This document shows positions 1 to 11,700 of a DNA stretch of 64,000 bases, one piece after another. This DNA is from Allacma fusca (taxonomy: Eukaryota > Arthropoda > Collembola > Symphypleona > Sminthuridae): positions 52,253,067 through 52,317,066 of the forward strand of contig OX359245.1 of assembly GCA_947179485.1 (NCBI GenBank), written 5' to 3'. Under the pieces are notes generated by a model, which was given only the letters and a program-made list of their open reading frames with translations, had not been told where the DNA came from and searched no databases. Positions within the stretch are counted from its first letter, which is position 1; the number at the start of each line of letters is the position of its first letter. The translations under genes and the position numbers were made by a program.

Positions 1-1692
1 CTGTATCTAAGGAGCATTGCAACCCTCGGGCATTAATTACTTTTAATTCGCCTTAATTTTTGTCAAAAATGTCAATGTTAATAAGGTAGAAAATCTCATC
101 GTGCCCCATTGTCCAGTTAGCTCTTCATTTAAATAGTGATAAATTGGGATTTAACCGTTTGTTATAATTTAATATTGTTAGATTATTACTGAAATTAAAG
201 CAGCACTTATAGGTTCCTTTTGAAGTAGCGATCGTGTTACTCCTGGCAGTTGCAAGGATGAGGAGTCACTGGGCTTTAGTATTTGTACATCTCGGGAGAG
301 AGAAAAAGTGTGTAGTCTTATTTTGACGTTCGTCGTTTTAACAGGAACGCCTTTTCGTCTTTACCAACAAACACGTACATATATTTGCAGTCATCCCTCT
401 CTCCGACTTTATTTCACGTTTATGAGCCCTGTGACCTCAAATATTGACCCAAGCCAATGTCAAATTTTAGAAAATCTGGAACTAAATTATCTAAGGAATG
501 GGAGACTCAAATATCTTATGAACCACTCCCTTTTGTGTGCTACAGGGTGGCAAATGTTTATATTTTTCTAACGCGGCACACTTTAATGTTTAGCTTATGT
601 TAAGTATTTTTTCCCGAGAGAAGAGTAAGAGTCCTTTAGGAATTTTTGGGACACTTATATACAGCAGTAGAGTGGACCGTAGATATGTATAATGTAATAA
701 ACATTCCTATACAGAAATAAAGATCTCCTAGGAAGCAAAAAAATTCATCGGTATTTGACTTTAATTTACGTAACGATCCCTCCTCACACAAGCAAAACAA
801 TATTTAACAACAGTATACATCCTGATCATTTAAATTGAGATTCTGGAACGAACTTATTAGTGCTCTCTTTAACCCTTTATCTTCTCCGTTCCTCTTCCTC
901 TTCTTCCTCATCCTCATCGTCGTCTTCCTCCTCCTCCTCCTCTTGGGGCCTCTTTGGGGGTGGAGGGGGAGGTCTCTCATCGGCCTGTTCCTCCTCATCC
1001 TCCTGATCTTCAGCATCACTCTGGTCCTTGCCAGTTCCGTCATCAGAGAATTGCTCAATCACTGGGGCACAGTCCTTCTTCGTCTTCTCCCAGCTACAGA
1101 CTGTGATGGACTTGATTTCGAGGGAAACCCATTGATGACGGGATGAGGACCGCGAGGGTAAAGAGTAGGCTCAACTTGAGCACGAGTCGGAGGGAGATCA
1201 TCTGGAAACAAAACACAAAAAAAAACAAATTAGCACGTCAAACTAGAAAAAGAAATCGGAATTTCATATTGCCCCAAAAAGTTTAAATCTCCTTTGTAAT
1301 CAAACGACCAGCCTCAAAGATTTGCTATAAGAGTAGAAATCCATATAAACATCATTGAAACTAGAATCGAAATTCCCAAAAAAAATTTGAACCCACATAT
1401 TTTATCCACAACTCTTTAAAATCTTCAAATTCTCCCTCAATTTCTCGCTTGTACAATGAATTAATACTTTTATTAGAACAAAAATTACCATTGGGGTAAA
1501 CGGAGACTGTTAACAATATTTCTGCCGAAAGCATTTATGTAGGGGATTATCATTTGTACTGAGAATTTAGATTGAATAAGTATAATAAAAAATAATTAAA
1601 TTATTTTAAGTCTAAAAATCCTGCAATATCTTCCCTGATTTACTTTTTTATAGAGGCAAGGTGATACAAAGTTTTTTACTACACTGGTACTT
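1..1692. repeat. Left copy of a duplicated ~1.7-kb block
   Basis: This block matches 5262-7002 in the same orientation, with many substitutions and small indels. It begins at the first base of the window, so its true left edge may lie outside. It holds a broken copy of the acidic secreted protein gene (877-1201) and its flanks. Bases 1-876 and 1202-1692 show no other convincing gene; the short reading frame near 308-571 is not kept in the other copy. Similarity stops near 1692, where the left copy continues into the arginine-rich exons and the right copy into unrelated intergenic DNA. Confidence 0.9.
877..1201 (-). pseudogene. Acidic secreted protein, broken copy
   Basis: This is the paralogue of the intact gene at 6119-6499. 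The start codon (ATG at 1201-1199, directly after a CAG splice acceptor), the hydrophobic leader and the long Glu/Asp/Pro tail are recognisable. Compared with the intact copy, 56 bp are missing between the codons for VHH and VCSW. The loss removes the region with the first cysteines, shifts the frame and produces an in-frame TAG a few codons later. The tail remains open only in its own frame. The call assumes no compensating splice; an intron there is unlikely because the joined sequence lacks GT/AG borders. Confidence 0.75.
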
Positions 1693-1732
1693 ACTTAACT
1701 TCCTCCCGTCGAATGAATTTTCCAAATGACAG

Positions 1733-2037
1733 ACGAAGACTACATCAACTTTCTTTACTTTGGGGAGCGATGCCCTCCCGCACAAGGCCGAGGGTCAGGA
1801 TTTGGATGGTGGACGTAAGTGTTTTAAGAAAATATTTAATTTAATTTAGGAAATGTATAGGTGGGATTAATTGTAATTTATTTGATTTCTTTTGATTTTT
1901 ATTAAAAAGGTGACCGCCGCCGTCGCAAGAAGGTGAGCGCATCGCGAGACCGGAGGCGAAGGAAGAAGACCGCATCGTCCAGGGATCGTCGCCGCAGGAA
2001 GTCTGGTGCGATGGCCCTGCCCAAGCCCTATGTTTGA
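1733..2037 (+). CDS. Partial gene: two exons encoding an arginine-rich repeat protein
   Basis: Two exons join in frame: 1733-1814 (acceptor CAG at 1730-1732, donor GTAAGT) and 1910-2037 (acceptor AAAAAG, stop TGA). The joint is phase 1. The second exon encodes three near-copies of a basic unit, RDRRRRKK followed by a short Ser/Ala/Thr spacer, and ends GAMALPKPYV. The first exon encodes about 27 mixed residues. No start codon lies in this frame, so an upstream exon is missing or the piece is a captured fragment. The strongly basic repeats could bind nucleic acid (protamine- or SR-like) but no family is recognised. It sits in unique DNA between the duplicated blocks and beside Helitron remains, which fits transposon capture. 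Confidence 0.4.
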
Positions 2038-2342
2038 CCCGTCACCTATTTACCTAAGATTCCGCTCGCCCCACAGTATCGAATTGTGCTGTAACTTTGA
2101 AACTTTAAGGTAGTAATCATAATTATTAAACAGGTGTACTATTGACGGAGTTTGATATTTTGTGACGGATACCGTACGTATTCGGAGTTTTGGAATGAAT
2201 ATTGATGGTAATGGCTATTCCTAATTATTTTTGTCTTTAATGTTGCAGAGTACAAGCGACGGCATTTAATCACATATCCAGTGGTTCATTTGAAGGAGAG
2301 TTGTGTTGTCCTGTTGACTTTACCACAGGTGGAGATTTTGCA

Positions 2343-2414
2343 GACCCATTGGGTTTACCAAGGGTGGAGAGTGGTTGGGACCCATTGGTTTTACCAAGGG
2401 TGGAGAATGGTTGG
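2343..2414 (+). repeat. Two 36-bp tandem units
   Basis: A unit beginning GACCCATTGG and ending TGGTTGG occurs twice with a 36-bp period (starts 2343 and 2379) and only a few mismatches. It lies between the arginine-rich exons and the Helitron relic. The reading frame across it is open on both strands, but no protein family is recognised. Confidence 0.7.
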
Positions 2415-2534
2415 GATGACTGGAGGCAATGTTTAAATGTCGTTAAACATGGAAATAGAGTTTCTATAATAGAATCATGTTTAATAAATAACCGCATGTA
2501 GCCACTATTCAAACAAATAAAGCTCACACAAAAT

Positions 2535-3311
2535 ATGAGGACTGAACCCGATCAGATTGTCTTTTCAAACTGGCTTTTGAAGCTGGGCAATGGCGAGTTT
2601 TTAAAATCTTTCGGTCTACCCGATGATAAAGTTGAAATACCTCACGATTTTATTTGAGTAGGATCATTGGTAGAAGAGATATTCGGTGCAAGTTTTAGTG
2701 CCTTGGATGCAGCTGAATTCACCAAAAGAGCAATTCTATGTTCTAAGAATGATGATACCATAAGGCTTAATAAAGATGTATTAGGTAGATTAAATGGTGA
2801 GTTTCTGCATTCCCTTACACCGACAGGAATGCCTCCACATAAACTTACTTTAAAAGTTGGAGCAATTAACATGCTTTTAAGAAATTTAAATACGAGGAAA
2901 GGGTTATGTAACGGTACAAGACTAATAGTTAAGAACTTGGCCAATAATGTCATTCATGCACAAATTCTGACAGGAAGTGCTCAAGGCGATATAGGATTCA
3001 TACCTTGAATAGATTTGATTCCGTCCGACCCGGACATTCCATTTACACTCAAAAGACGACAGTTTCCTGTAAGAGTCAGTTTTGTAATGACTATTAATAA
3101 AAGTCAGGAACAAACTTTTGATCGCTTGGGAATATATTTGCCGTCTCCCGTTTTTACACACGGTCAATTATATGTTACATTTTCAAGAGCAACATCAGGA
3201 AAAAAAGTTAAAATAAAAATAGTTGATACTGAGCATCAAGGAAAGATAATTGTTGGCAGAAATGAAACATTTACAACAAACGTTGTATTTAAGGAAGTTT
3301 TTGATCGATAA
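2535..3311 (+). pseudogene. Helitron Rep/helicase, C-terminal Pif1-like part, decayed
   Basis: The translation follows the C-terminal half of Helitron-encoded Pif1-like helicases: a WLLKLGNGEF block, the KRAIL region, LTPTGMPPHKLTLKVG, LRNL..GLCNGTRLIV, LKRRQFPVRVSF.MTINKSQ (helicase motif V-like) and GQLYVTFSRATS (motif VI-like). Two in-frame TGA codons interrupt it (2655-2657 and 3006-3008; the second replaces the usual Arg of the FIPR motif). A stretch of roughly 20-25 residues is missing between the KRAIL and FLHSL blocks. The Rep nuclease half and Walker A/B region are absent, so it cannot be active. I could not define Helitron ends with confidence. Confidence 0.88.
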
Positions 3312-4098
3312 CTTAACACATTTATAAATGAATGCGGGACTAACTCCCAGCCGCGATCTACGGATCAAACATGGGCATGGGCAGGGCCTTGGTGGGAAGT
3401 TCCCAAGTGCGCTCAACCATGATATTTTGCAGGCTTTATTTTCTTATGTGTAAATAAAATTCATCAAGCAGCACACAATATTCAAAAACGTTCGTTTTGT
3501 AGTTTGAATGTGGCATTTCACTTGAGCAATTCTCCCTGCTGAGCAGGGCTTTCTACTAGTTTTAAAATTATAACACTAAAAACAGCGAAATCAATCGTTT
3601 TAGAAGGCAAAGGTGTACACATGACGTAGCCTAGCCTATATCCCTCCTAATTTTAAAATTTTGACCCAGCCAACAAATATGCCCCAAGGCCGAATTGATC
3701 AGCCTATCCTACATCCTTCATGTATGGGGAGGGCCTGGTCTATGTACAATCTTACATTTTTTGGCAAAATAACCCCCTAAAAATAGGGTAGTGAAATTTT
3801 TTTGGCCAACTACCTGGGTAACGAAAAACAAATTGCCCAACTACCAAAAATTGTTGACCAACTACCTGGGTAGCGAAAAAAATTGTTAGCCAACTACCTA
3901 GATATCGAAAAAAATTGTGGTCAAATAACCCGCCAGTGTTTTTCAAAATGGCCAACTATCCCGCCGTTCAATGTTGCCCAACTACTTGGGTCCATTTTGC
4001 CAACGATCCCGGATCGCAGGATCGGGAACTTTTTCCACACCCGTTAAGAAGCATTTCCGATAGTCAGCTACACAAGACAATTGTGTATGTATTAACTG
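3312..4098. other. Intergenic, with a degenerate tandem repeat
   Basis: No gene is supported. From about 3786 to 3925 a degenerate ~30-36-bp unit recurs, each copy holding CCAACTACCTGGGTA followed by an A-rich run and TTGT. This looks like the interior of an old non-autonomous transposon whose ends I could not identify. Confidence 0.55.
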
Positions 4099-4816
4099 CA
4101 GTGCTGGGCGTTTGTATCGCGGCTATGCTATTCTTCTCTATCCTTAAATTGCGAGCATCCTGCTTCTATTAATTCTATTCTACTTTCCAGAATTTTTCGT
4201 TTCCCTCTATTCTACTTCTACGCCTTTACTAATACTTTCTATTCTACTTATACTGCTACATTTCCTGCCGTAGTACTAACTATTCTACTTCTATTCTATC
4301 CAGTTCGAATGGAACAATAATGCTACCTATCACTACTTCTAAGTACTAAGTAAGGCTTAATTCCCGGATTCTAAAACGTATTTGAAATACAAATCAAAGC
4401 TTTTCGTTCGTTTGGACTGTACACAGTAGTACAGTGTAGTATATTTCATTTCCTCTTGCATTCACAGGATGGCAGTTTAAATGCTTTCAACCTTGTTACC
4501 TGGATTATAATGATACGTTATAGTATGCATGTATGAATTTATATGTATATGCTATGCTACTTCCCCTTCTACCATCGGCTCTTATATTGCCCGTCTATTC
4601 TATTTCTAATTCTACCACAGGTTGCTGGCTTGACAGTTAAATACTGCTACTCTAATTGCTTAATTCAAAATTCGACTTCTATTTACTTCTACTTCTACTC
4701 GATGGATAGTAGCGTTACCTCTATTCTATTTCTACTCTTTTTGACTCATTTATTTTGACTTCTACTCTATTTTTGCCTCTACTTCTATTGTCGGTAGAGT
4801 AGAAGGCCCAGCACTG
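4099..4816. mobile_element. hAT-type MITE with TTCTA-rich interior
   Basis: A 718-bp element with inverted ends CAGTGCTGGGC at 4099 and its complement ending at 4816. It is flanked by a perfect 8-bp duplication, ATTAACTG (4091-4098 and 4817-4824). The 8-bp target site and CAG start are typical of hAT transposons. There is no transposase. The interior is largely a degenerate run of TTCTATTCTACTTCTA-type repeats on one strand, which explains the low-complexity stretch. Confidence 0.9.
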
Positions 4817-5261
4817 ATTAACTGGCTGACAACATACTCATAGTAAATCCCATTTTAAATTTGAGTCGCGCTCAAACTCAAATTTCCACTCAAATGATTG
4901 AGTTTCCGCTGTATTATAATATTTAGAACTTTAACTAGTGGGGTTTGCAGCGCAGATCAATGAGAAACCCCACAATATTTTGACGTCTGATATGCACCAT
5001 AACAAATACAATCTGGAAGTACCTGGCGAAAATCCAACCTATTTTGTAGGTTATGTTTTAACGTATGTATTTTCCTGAACCATATTTTGTCTACAAGGCT
5101 CTTCAAAAAATTCCTTGCGACATACAAACAGCCTACAAATAGGTCTATACGTAGGATAGGCGGACATCTTTGGTAGAAGGCGTTGAATTTCTCCTGAAAA
5201 CCTGGAAATACATAGAAGGAGCATGGGACTATTCCGATCTGGAAATCACACCAGAGCTATC
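4817..5261. other. Intergenic, nothing recognised
   Basis: AT-rich sequence between the MITE and the right-hand duplicated block. I see no exon, repeat or RNA gene here. Confidence 0.5.
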
Positions 5262-7002
5262 TGTATCTAAGGAGCATTGCAACCCTCGGGCATTAATTAC
5301 TTTTAATTCGCCTTAATTTTTGTCGAAAATGTCAATGTTAATAAGGTAGAAAATCTCATCGTGCCCCATTGTCCAGTTAGCTCTTCATTTAAATAGTGAT
5401 AAATTGGGATTTAACCGTTTGTTATAGTTTAATATTATTACTGAAATTAAAGCAGCACTTATATGTTCCTTTTGAAGTAGTGATCGTGTCACTACTGACA
5501 GTTGCAAGGATGAGGAGTCACTAGGCTTTAGTATTTGCACATCTCGGGAGAGAAAAAAATTTGTAGGCTTTTGACGTACCTCGTTTTAACATGAACGCTT
5601 TTTTGCCTTGATCAACAAACGTGTATATTTGCAGTCATCCCTGTATCCGACTTTATTTCACGTTTATGAGCCCTGTGACCTCAATATTGACCCAAGACAA
5701 TGTCAAGTTTTAGAAAATCTGGAGTTAAATTGTCTAAGGAATGGGAGACTCAAATAGCTTATGAATCACTCCCTTTGTGGGCTACAGGGTGGCAAATGTT
5801 TATATTTTTCTAACGCGGCACACATTAATGTTTAGCTTATTTTAAGTTTTTTTTCCCAAGAGAAGAGTAAGAGGCATTTAGGGATTTTTGGGACACTTAT
5901 ATATAGCAGTAGAGTGGATCGTAGATATGTATAATGTAATAAACATTCCTACACAGAAATAAAGATCTCCTCGAAAAGCAAAAAATTCATCTGTATTTGA
6001 TTTTAATTTACGTAACGATCCCTCCTCACACAAGCAAAACAATATTTAACAACAGTATACATCCTGATCATTTAAATTGAGATTCTGGAACGAACTTATT
6101 AGTGTTCTCTTTAATCCTTTATCTTCTCCGTTCCTCTTCCTCTTCTTCCTCATCCTCATCGTCGTCTTCCTCCTCCTCCTCCTCTTGGGGCCTCTTTGGG
6201 GGTGGAGGGGGAGGTCTCTCATCGGCCTGTTCCTCCTCATCCTCCTGATCTTCAGCATCACTCTGGTCCTTGCCAGTTCCATCATCCGAGAATTGCTCAA
6301 TAACGGGAGCACAGTCCTTCTTCGTCTTGTCCCAGCTACAGACTGTAATAGCAGTGCATTCTTTCTTACTCAAGTCTGCACACAAACTCCGCCCCTGGAC
6401 ATGATGGACTTGATTTTGAGGGAAACCCATTGAGGACGGGATGAGGACCGCGAGGGTAAAGAGTAGGCTCAACTTGAGCACGAGTCGGAGGGAGATCATC
6501 TGGAAATAAAACACAAAAAACACATTCAAATTAGCACTTCAAACTAGAAAAAGAAATCAGAATTTCATATTGCCCCGAAAAGTTTGAACCTCCTTTGTAA
6601 TCAAACGACCTTCCTCAAAGATTTGCTATAAGCTTAGAAATGCATATAAACATCATTGACACTAGAATCGAAATTCAAAAAAAAAAAATGTGAACCCTCA
6701 ATTTAACCAAAACTCTTTAAAATCTTCAAATTGCCAAACAATATCTCACTTGTACAATAAATTAATAATTTTATTAGGACAAAAATTAACATTAGGTTAA
6801 ACGGGGACTGTCAACAAATATTTCTGCCGAAAACATTTGTGTAGGGGATTATCATTTGTACTGAGAATTTAAATTAAAGAAGTAATAAAAAATAATTAAA
6901 TTATTTCAACTCTAAAACTCCTGCAATATCTTCCCTGATTTACTTTTTTAAGGGGCAACGCGATACGAAGTTTTTTTTAATACAAAGCTACACTGGTACT
7001 TT
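5262..7002. repeat. Right copy of the duplicated ~1.7-kb block
   Basis: Direct copy of 1-1692, diverged by scattered substitutions and small indels. It contains the intact acidic secreted protein gene. Outside that gene no other coding sequence is supported. The pair shows a segmental duplication whose copies are about 5.26 kb apart. Confidence 0.9.
6119..6499 (-). CDS. Small secreted acidic protein (126 aa), function unknown
   Basis: The ATG at 6499-6497 lies directly after a pyrimidine-rich CAG acceptor, so the 5' UTR is probably in an upstream exon. I prefer this start over one ten codons upstream, which would read through the intron. The product opens with a hydrophobic leader (about residues 5-25, ending PSSMG), predicting export. 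A short middle domain has four cysteines (ADLSKKEC..VCSW....KDC). After that come a Gln/Asp/Glu-rich stretch, six prolines (RPPPPPPKRP), long Glu/Asp runs and ERRR at the C-terminus. The acidic tail could bind calcium or basic proteins extracellularly; this is inference. A broken paralogue lies at 877-1201. I do not recognise the family. Confidence 0.75.
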   Translation of the reverse strand: MISLRLVLKLSLLFTLAVLIPSSMGFPQNQVHHVQGRSLCADLSKKECTAITVCSWDKTKKDCAPVIEQFSDDGTGKDQSDAEDQEDEEEQADERPPPPPPKRPQEEEEEEDDDEDEEEEEEERRR

Positions 7003-8738
7003 GAGAATTATTAAAATAAAAAAAATACCTTAATAAATGTCACGTAAGAGACAGGTACGAGACTACCGAATAGGACCGGAACAATCACGGGTAAAAGACT
7101 TTATCACACAGGCAGTGTTAATACAGACGAACCTTCCACAAGTGAGTTCGAGTTTCTACTGAAGTTTCCCTGCAATTTGCGAGCCTTTAAAAAGGCAGAG
7201 AAAAGTAATTATGCCCTGCTAAAATGTGGTTCCTAAATTCGTCAAACAAGTTTCTATTGAGTTTTGACCCGGTCAGAGTCCGTACATATAAAGGAAGAGT
7301 TGCTGACTGACTCTGAGTTATTATAAGAAAACATGCTTTTGGAGTTGTGGACTAGTAGTCGTGTAAATTAGTGCATTGTGACTCTGTCAGCCTTTTAGTA
7401 TAGTGAGTGAGGGTTTCCGTACGTATATATGTACATGTATATAGATATAGGGAATTAGGGGAACCGTCTGTATTCACACAGATTGGAGATGGAGAGTCAA
7501 ACTGGTTTAGTCACTTTCATTCTTTCTGAACTTGACATTGACAAATGCATGCTTGGTAGCTTTCCATTTTCATTTTGGGAGAAGTGTAAAGGAATGTTTA
7601 CAACAGATTCTCATTAATTTGTTATTGTGATGTGGACTATGAACCGTTTTGCGGGATGGGATATATGTAACTAATAAATGTCCAATCGGGGCAACTTTTC
7701 CTGTCTCTTTTGATCTTCTTGTAATGAGGGACAAAGAGCTTTTGTGCTTTCTAACGGGATTCTGATTTGATGCGCGTGTGTAGGCACATTTAATGGGGGA
7801 AGGATTTCAATTGGAATTTATTCCGAGGAAATAAGTCAACTCTATGGATTTTAGGCGAAAGAGGTATAGAGAGAGGCTTTGCGTGGGCTATTTTTTTGAC
7901 GTGTGAGGTGATGTTAATGGGACGAATTGTCTGGTATTTTGTTTTGTGTTTTTATAAGAACCTGTTAAAATACCTGTTGAAGATTTGTGGGTTGTTTGAG
8001 CTTGATCCTGTCGAAAAGATTTATTTAGGTATACATAAGAATATTATTATATGAAAGACAATAAGAGGCTCCTGTGATAAGTGAAATGTTGGGGAAAAGT
8101 TAGAAATAAAAAAATACATCCTTGTAAGAGGAGTTTCTTAGGAAATAATAGCAGATGGGAATTAATGTGTTATTTATTAATTTATATTTTCTGAATTTTT
8201 ATTAGTACGTCTGGTTACTTATTACGGTCTCGTATATAAATATATGTACAACAGAGGGGCATACAATTGACAGTTTGAATAAATTTACAATAATCAGATT
8301 GACGTATTTTAGGGCTTAACAATAAGCAGATACTTGACTATTACTTTATTTTTAATTTTACTAAATCTGTAAATGAATTTATTTTGGCTCGTACTTACAA
8401 CAAGCCATGTATTAAATAATTGAGTATTAGAATAATTTATCATTTATCCCGTGCATAAGGATTGGCTTGTTCCTTATAGTTAGGCTTCTGTATTGATTTT
8501 AAAGTGTTAGTATTACAACCTTGGGATTTGACAATGTCTTGACTATAGCACATATAATTACGTATGTGCTAATTTATGAATTTTGCGAATTCTTTTAAGA
8601 GGTAGATAAATTTAAATGGAAATATTTTATAGTGTTCATATGCGTAGGTTTTGATTGGTCCTCGAAATATGCATATACTACTTGGATCCCAGATACGAAG
8701 TTCCTACAGCCAATGGAATGCGTTATAATTGGATAACG
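7003..8738. other. Intergenic, no gene seen
   Basis: About 1.7 kb of AT-rich DNA between the acidic protein gene and the 3' end of PPO-1. A TATAAAGG at about 7285 on the plus strand has no open frame after it. The 3' UTR of PPO-1 should lie at the right edge, below 8739. No repeat or RNA gene was recognised. Confidence 0.5.
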
Positions 8739-11700
8739 TTATTCGTCGAAATATTCAGGTGAGATTCGACCCGTTTCGTCAAAATCTCTTTGACGTCTGG
8801 AACCTCTTCGTGCGGGTGGAGGTGACTCATCTCCGAAGACGATTGGTTGGTTAGACCCCTGCTGTGGTCGGGCAGGTCGACCAGGTCTCTGACCTCCTTG
8901 ACCAGGTCTCTGACCACCTTGACCCGGACCTGGTCTCTGACCGCCTTGACCCGGACCTGGTCTCTGACCGCCTTGACCCGGACCTGGTCTCTGACCTCCT
9001 TGACCAGGTGCCTGACCACCTGGACCCCTACCAGGCCTACCAGTTGAATTGCTTGGAGAAGGTGCAGGAGCAGTGATGACATTCCCTTCAGCATCAATTC
9101 GACCCATACCAGGAGGCGCACCATTACCGCGCAGCGTAATTCTGTCGCTGTGACGAATAGTGACCTAAACAAATACATCAGGTCAAAATGTTTTCAAAAA
9201 TGTTGTGCGTTAGAAATTTTGTTCCCGGACAGACCTGGGTCGTGAACATATTGGAATTGGCCGGAATAAACTGTTCCAACGTTGCAATAGGAGTACTGGT
9301 ATTGGGTACTGTGGCATTCCGGTCGAAAGGGAATCCCATGGCTTTCCTGTCCGGATATAGTTCATCCAAAATCCCGCAGTAAACAAAAGCGTCCTTGCAT
9401 CCTTGGCGCTGGGCTTCGGACTGTGTAGCATTGCGCGACACTGCGTCTTCCGCACCATTGGTGACCATTACGAAGAGGTCAAACACACAACCCGTTGCGG
9501 AACCCCTTGGTAGTAACATATGTTCAGGCCAACCACAGCCGCAGACTGCTTGCGCACCCGTGATGTTCCTTGCGTCTTGGGGGAGGTTCTCCAAATCCCG
9601 GAAGGTCTCGTTCCAAGGAATTGTTAATGTAGAGTCTTGGGAGTTCCTTGTTATAGTGTTATTTCCTGGTTGTACTGAAAACATGTGAGAAGCAGTCTTC
9701 AAGTATATTTATTATTAAATATCCCTTTTACTCTACTTAGCGTACGCTTGGATATTTTCCATCATATGTCTTACAATTGGTGCTGAATCTGTCCAACTCA
9801 AAGAAGAGCTGGCGTTGGTCTCTGAAGGAAAGCCTCTCCCCGCGCTGATTGTTCCTGGGTGCCAGAAATATCCGCACGGTGCCGCGCACTTGCTCAGCGG
9901 CATTACTTGTCACCTAAAAATAGCGCCAGTGAATTTTATGAGTCATTAATTTATAAGGGCTTGGTACAATTATTAGTGTTATGGTTTTAGCACTTACACT
10001 GATTTGGTACGTAAACCTCTCATGGTTTAAGTGAGTGGAGCGAGCCCAAACGGCGCCACCGGTCTCAGCGCTCCTTCCGAAGTCCATACCTCGGGACAGA
10101 TCAATATCGCTCTGGGTCCAGTGGGTCGACAAAATATTCGCGGGATTATTCGGAGTTTGGACAGACACTCCCGTGACTTGTGTACCTTCCCACAGCAACT
10201 GTAGATCGGGTCAAAGTTCAAATTAATGTACGAAAAATAATTAATATGCGAGATTACATTGGTTTACTAAGCATCCTGGAGAAATGAACAAAATAGGGTC
10301 AGAGCTGAATGTATCATTTTTTGGGTTGTGGTCAAAAGTGATAAAAGGGGTGATTCCCATATTTAAATGAATCTATAAATCGGATCAAAAGTCATTAGAC
10401 CTACTTGTTGCTGTGTGTACGGCTGTAAGGACGCTTTATATCTGGCAAAGATATCGTCCACGTATTTGTGCCAACGGTAAAATGCTGGGTCGCGCATGGC
10501 AGTGGCGGTGTCTCCCATTACCCCAAAACCTTCCTGTATAAAAAACCCATCGTATAAATACACTTTGAGTTGAGAAATTAATTTACTAATAAATTAAACA
10601 TCGGAAGAAGTATTGGGCCGAAAGCTTTACCAGATGACGGTTGTCGGGGTCATGAGATAACCCAATAAGGACATGACCCATGTTGTGCAAATTACCGTAG
10701 AATTGGACATTCGGAGCGACCGTTCCACCATTCTCAATAATGTCACCCAAAATATCGATCCCGGTTTCTTCGGTCAAAGGCAGCCTTTCATTATTCCTCT
10801 AAATTTTAAAAAAATTTCACATAGTTCACACAAGTTACTATTTATATTTAAAACACAAGTACTAGCTCTTACTGATAATACAAAACCACTGTCAATAGCC
10901 TCAGCAATTCGATCACTCCACTGTCGGATGTCATTAGGGCCGACCTGGAAATCTCGACCTACCATCTGGAACAAGTTCAAATATAATGTCTAGGATCACC
11001 AGTGAAAAATATTTATTTTAAATTGTATGTTCAAGCAACCGTTAGGGTTGTATTCTCCTGTCGCCCATTCCAAATTCGACCGGAATTCGAATTGGTCAGT
11101 TTTGGGAAATAGCCTTCGTCGAGACGTCTGGTCACGTCCAAAGGAACTGTCATTGGTAATCCATTGCAGAGGCGCTCTGCATCGTACCTTCAAAATAGAT
11201 AGTAACCATTAGTCCTGACAAAAAAAAATAAGGTAACATGACACGCCATCTATATGCACTATATATGATCTTAATACATTTAACGTTACCTGGCAAGCAT
11301 GCTGTGATGCATGTAGTAAAAAAGTTCGCCCTTACGGTTGCGCGAACCTGGGCCCTCTCTGGGTGCCTGATCTGTGTAAATCAAATGCCAGTGCCAATGA
11401 TGGCTGTTGATTCCTAAATCTTCCCGATAGTACGCTAGTGGCGCTTCAGGATTGTTAGTTTCAGAAGTGAAGTAACGTGGGATTTCAATAACCATCTAAA
11501 AATTTTCAAAAAAAATCCTTACGCCGTGCCCACAAATGGAGTTTTTAATGTAAAGAGGCCCCTGACAATGATTAAATACTCAATTTGTATTAAAGTACAT
11601 ATATTATGTACCCTGTCCTGGCCAGGTACAGCTGCCTGCTCCTGCGCCTGACGTATCACTTGTGGGTTGAAGAACGACCCTGGTATGATCTCAAATAGGG

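Noticed and set aside
308-571. 87-codon plus-strand open frame
   Set aside because: It begins at GTG, has no domain and is broken in the duplicated copy near 5570-5820.
835-1146. Hydrophobic open frame opposite the acidic gene (also 6077-6433)
   Set aside because: It is the antisense of Glu/Asp/Pro codons, which read as Leu/Phe/Gly-rich; a shadow of the minus-strand gene.
7285-7292. TATAAAGG as a promoter
   Set aside because: No open frame or exon follows on the plus strand, so a gene cannot be supported.
8847-9076. Repetitive plus-strand frames over the PPO-1 tail
   Set aside because: They are reverse readings of the 27-bp coding repeat.
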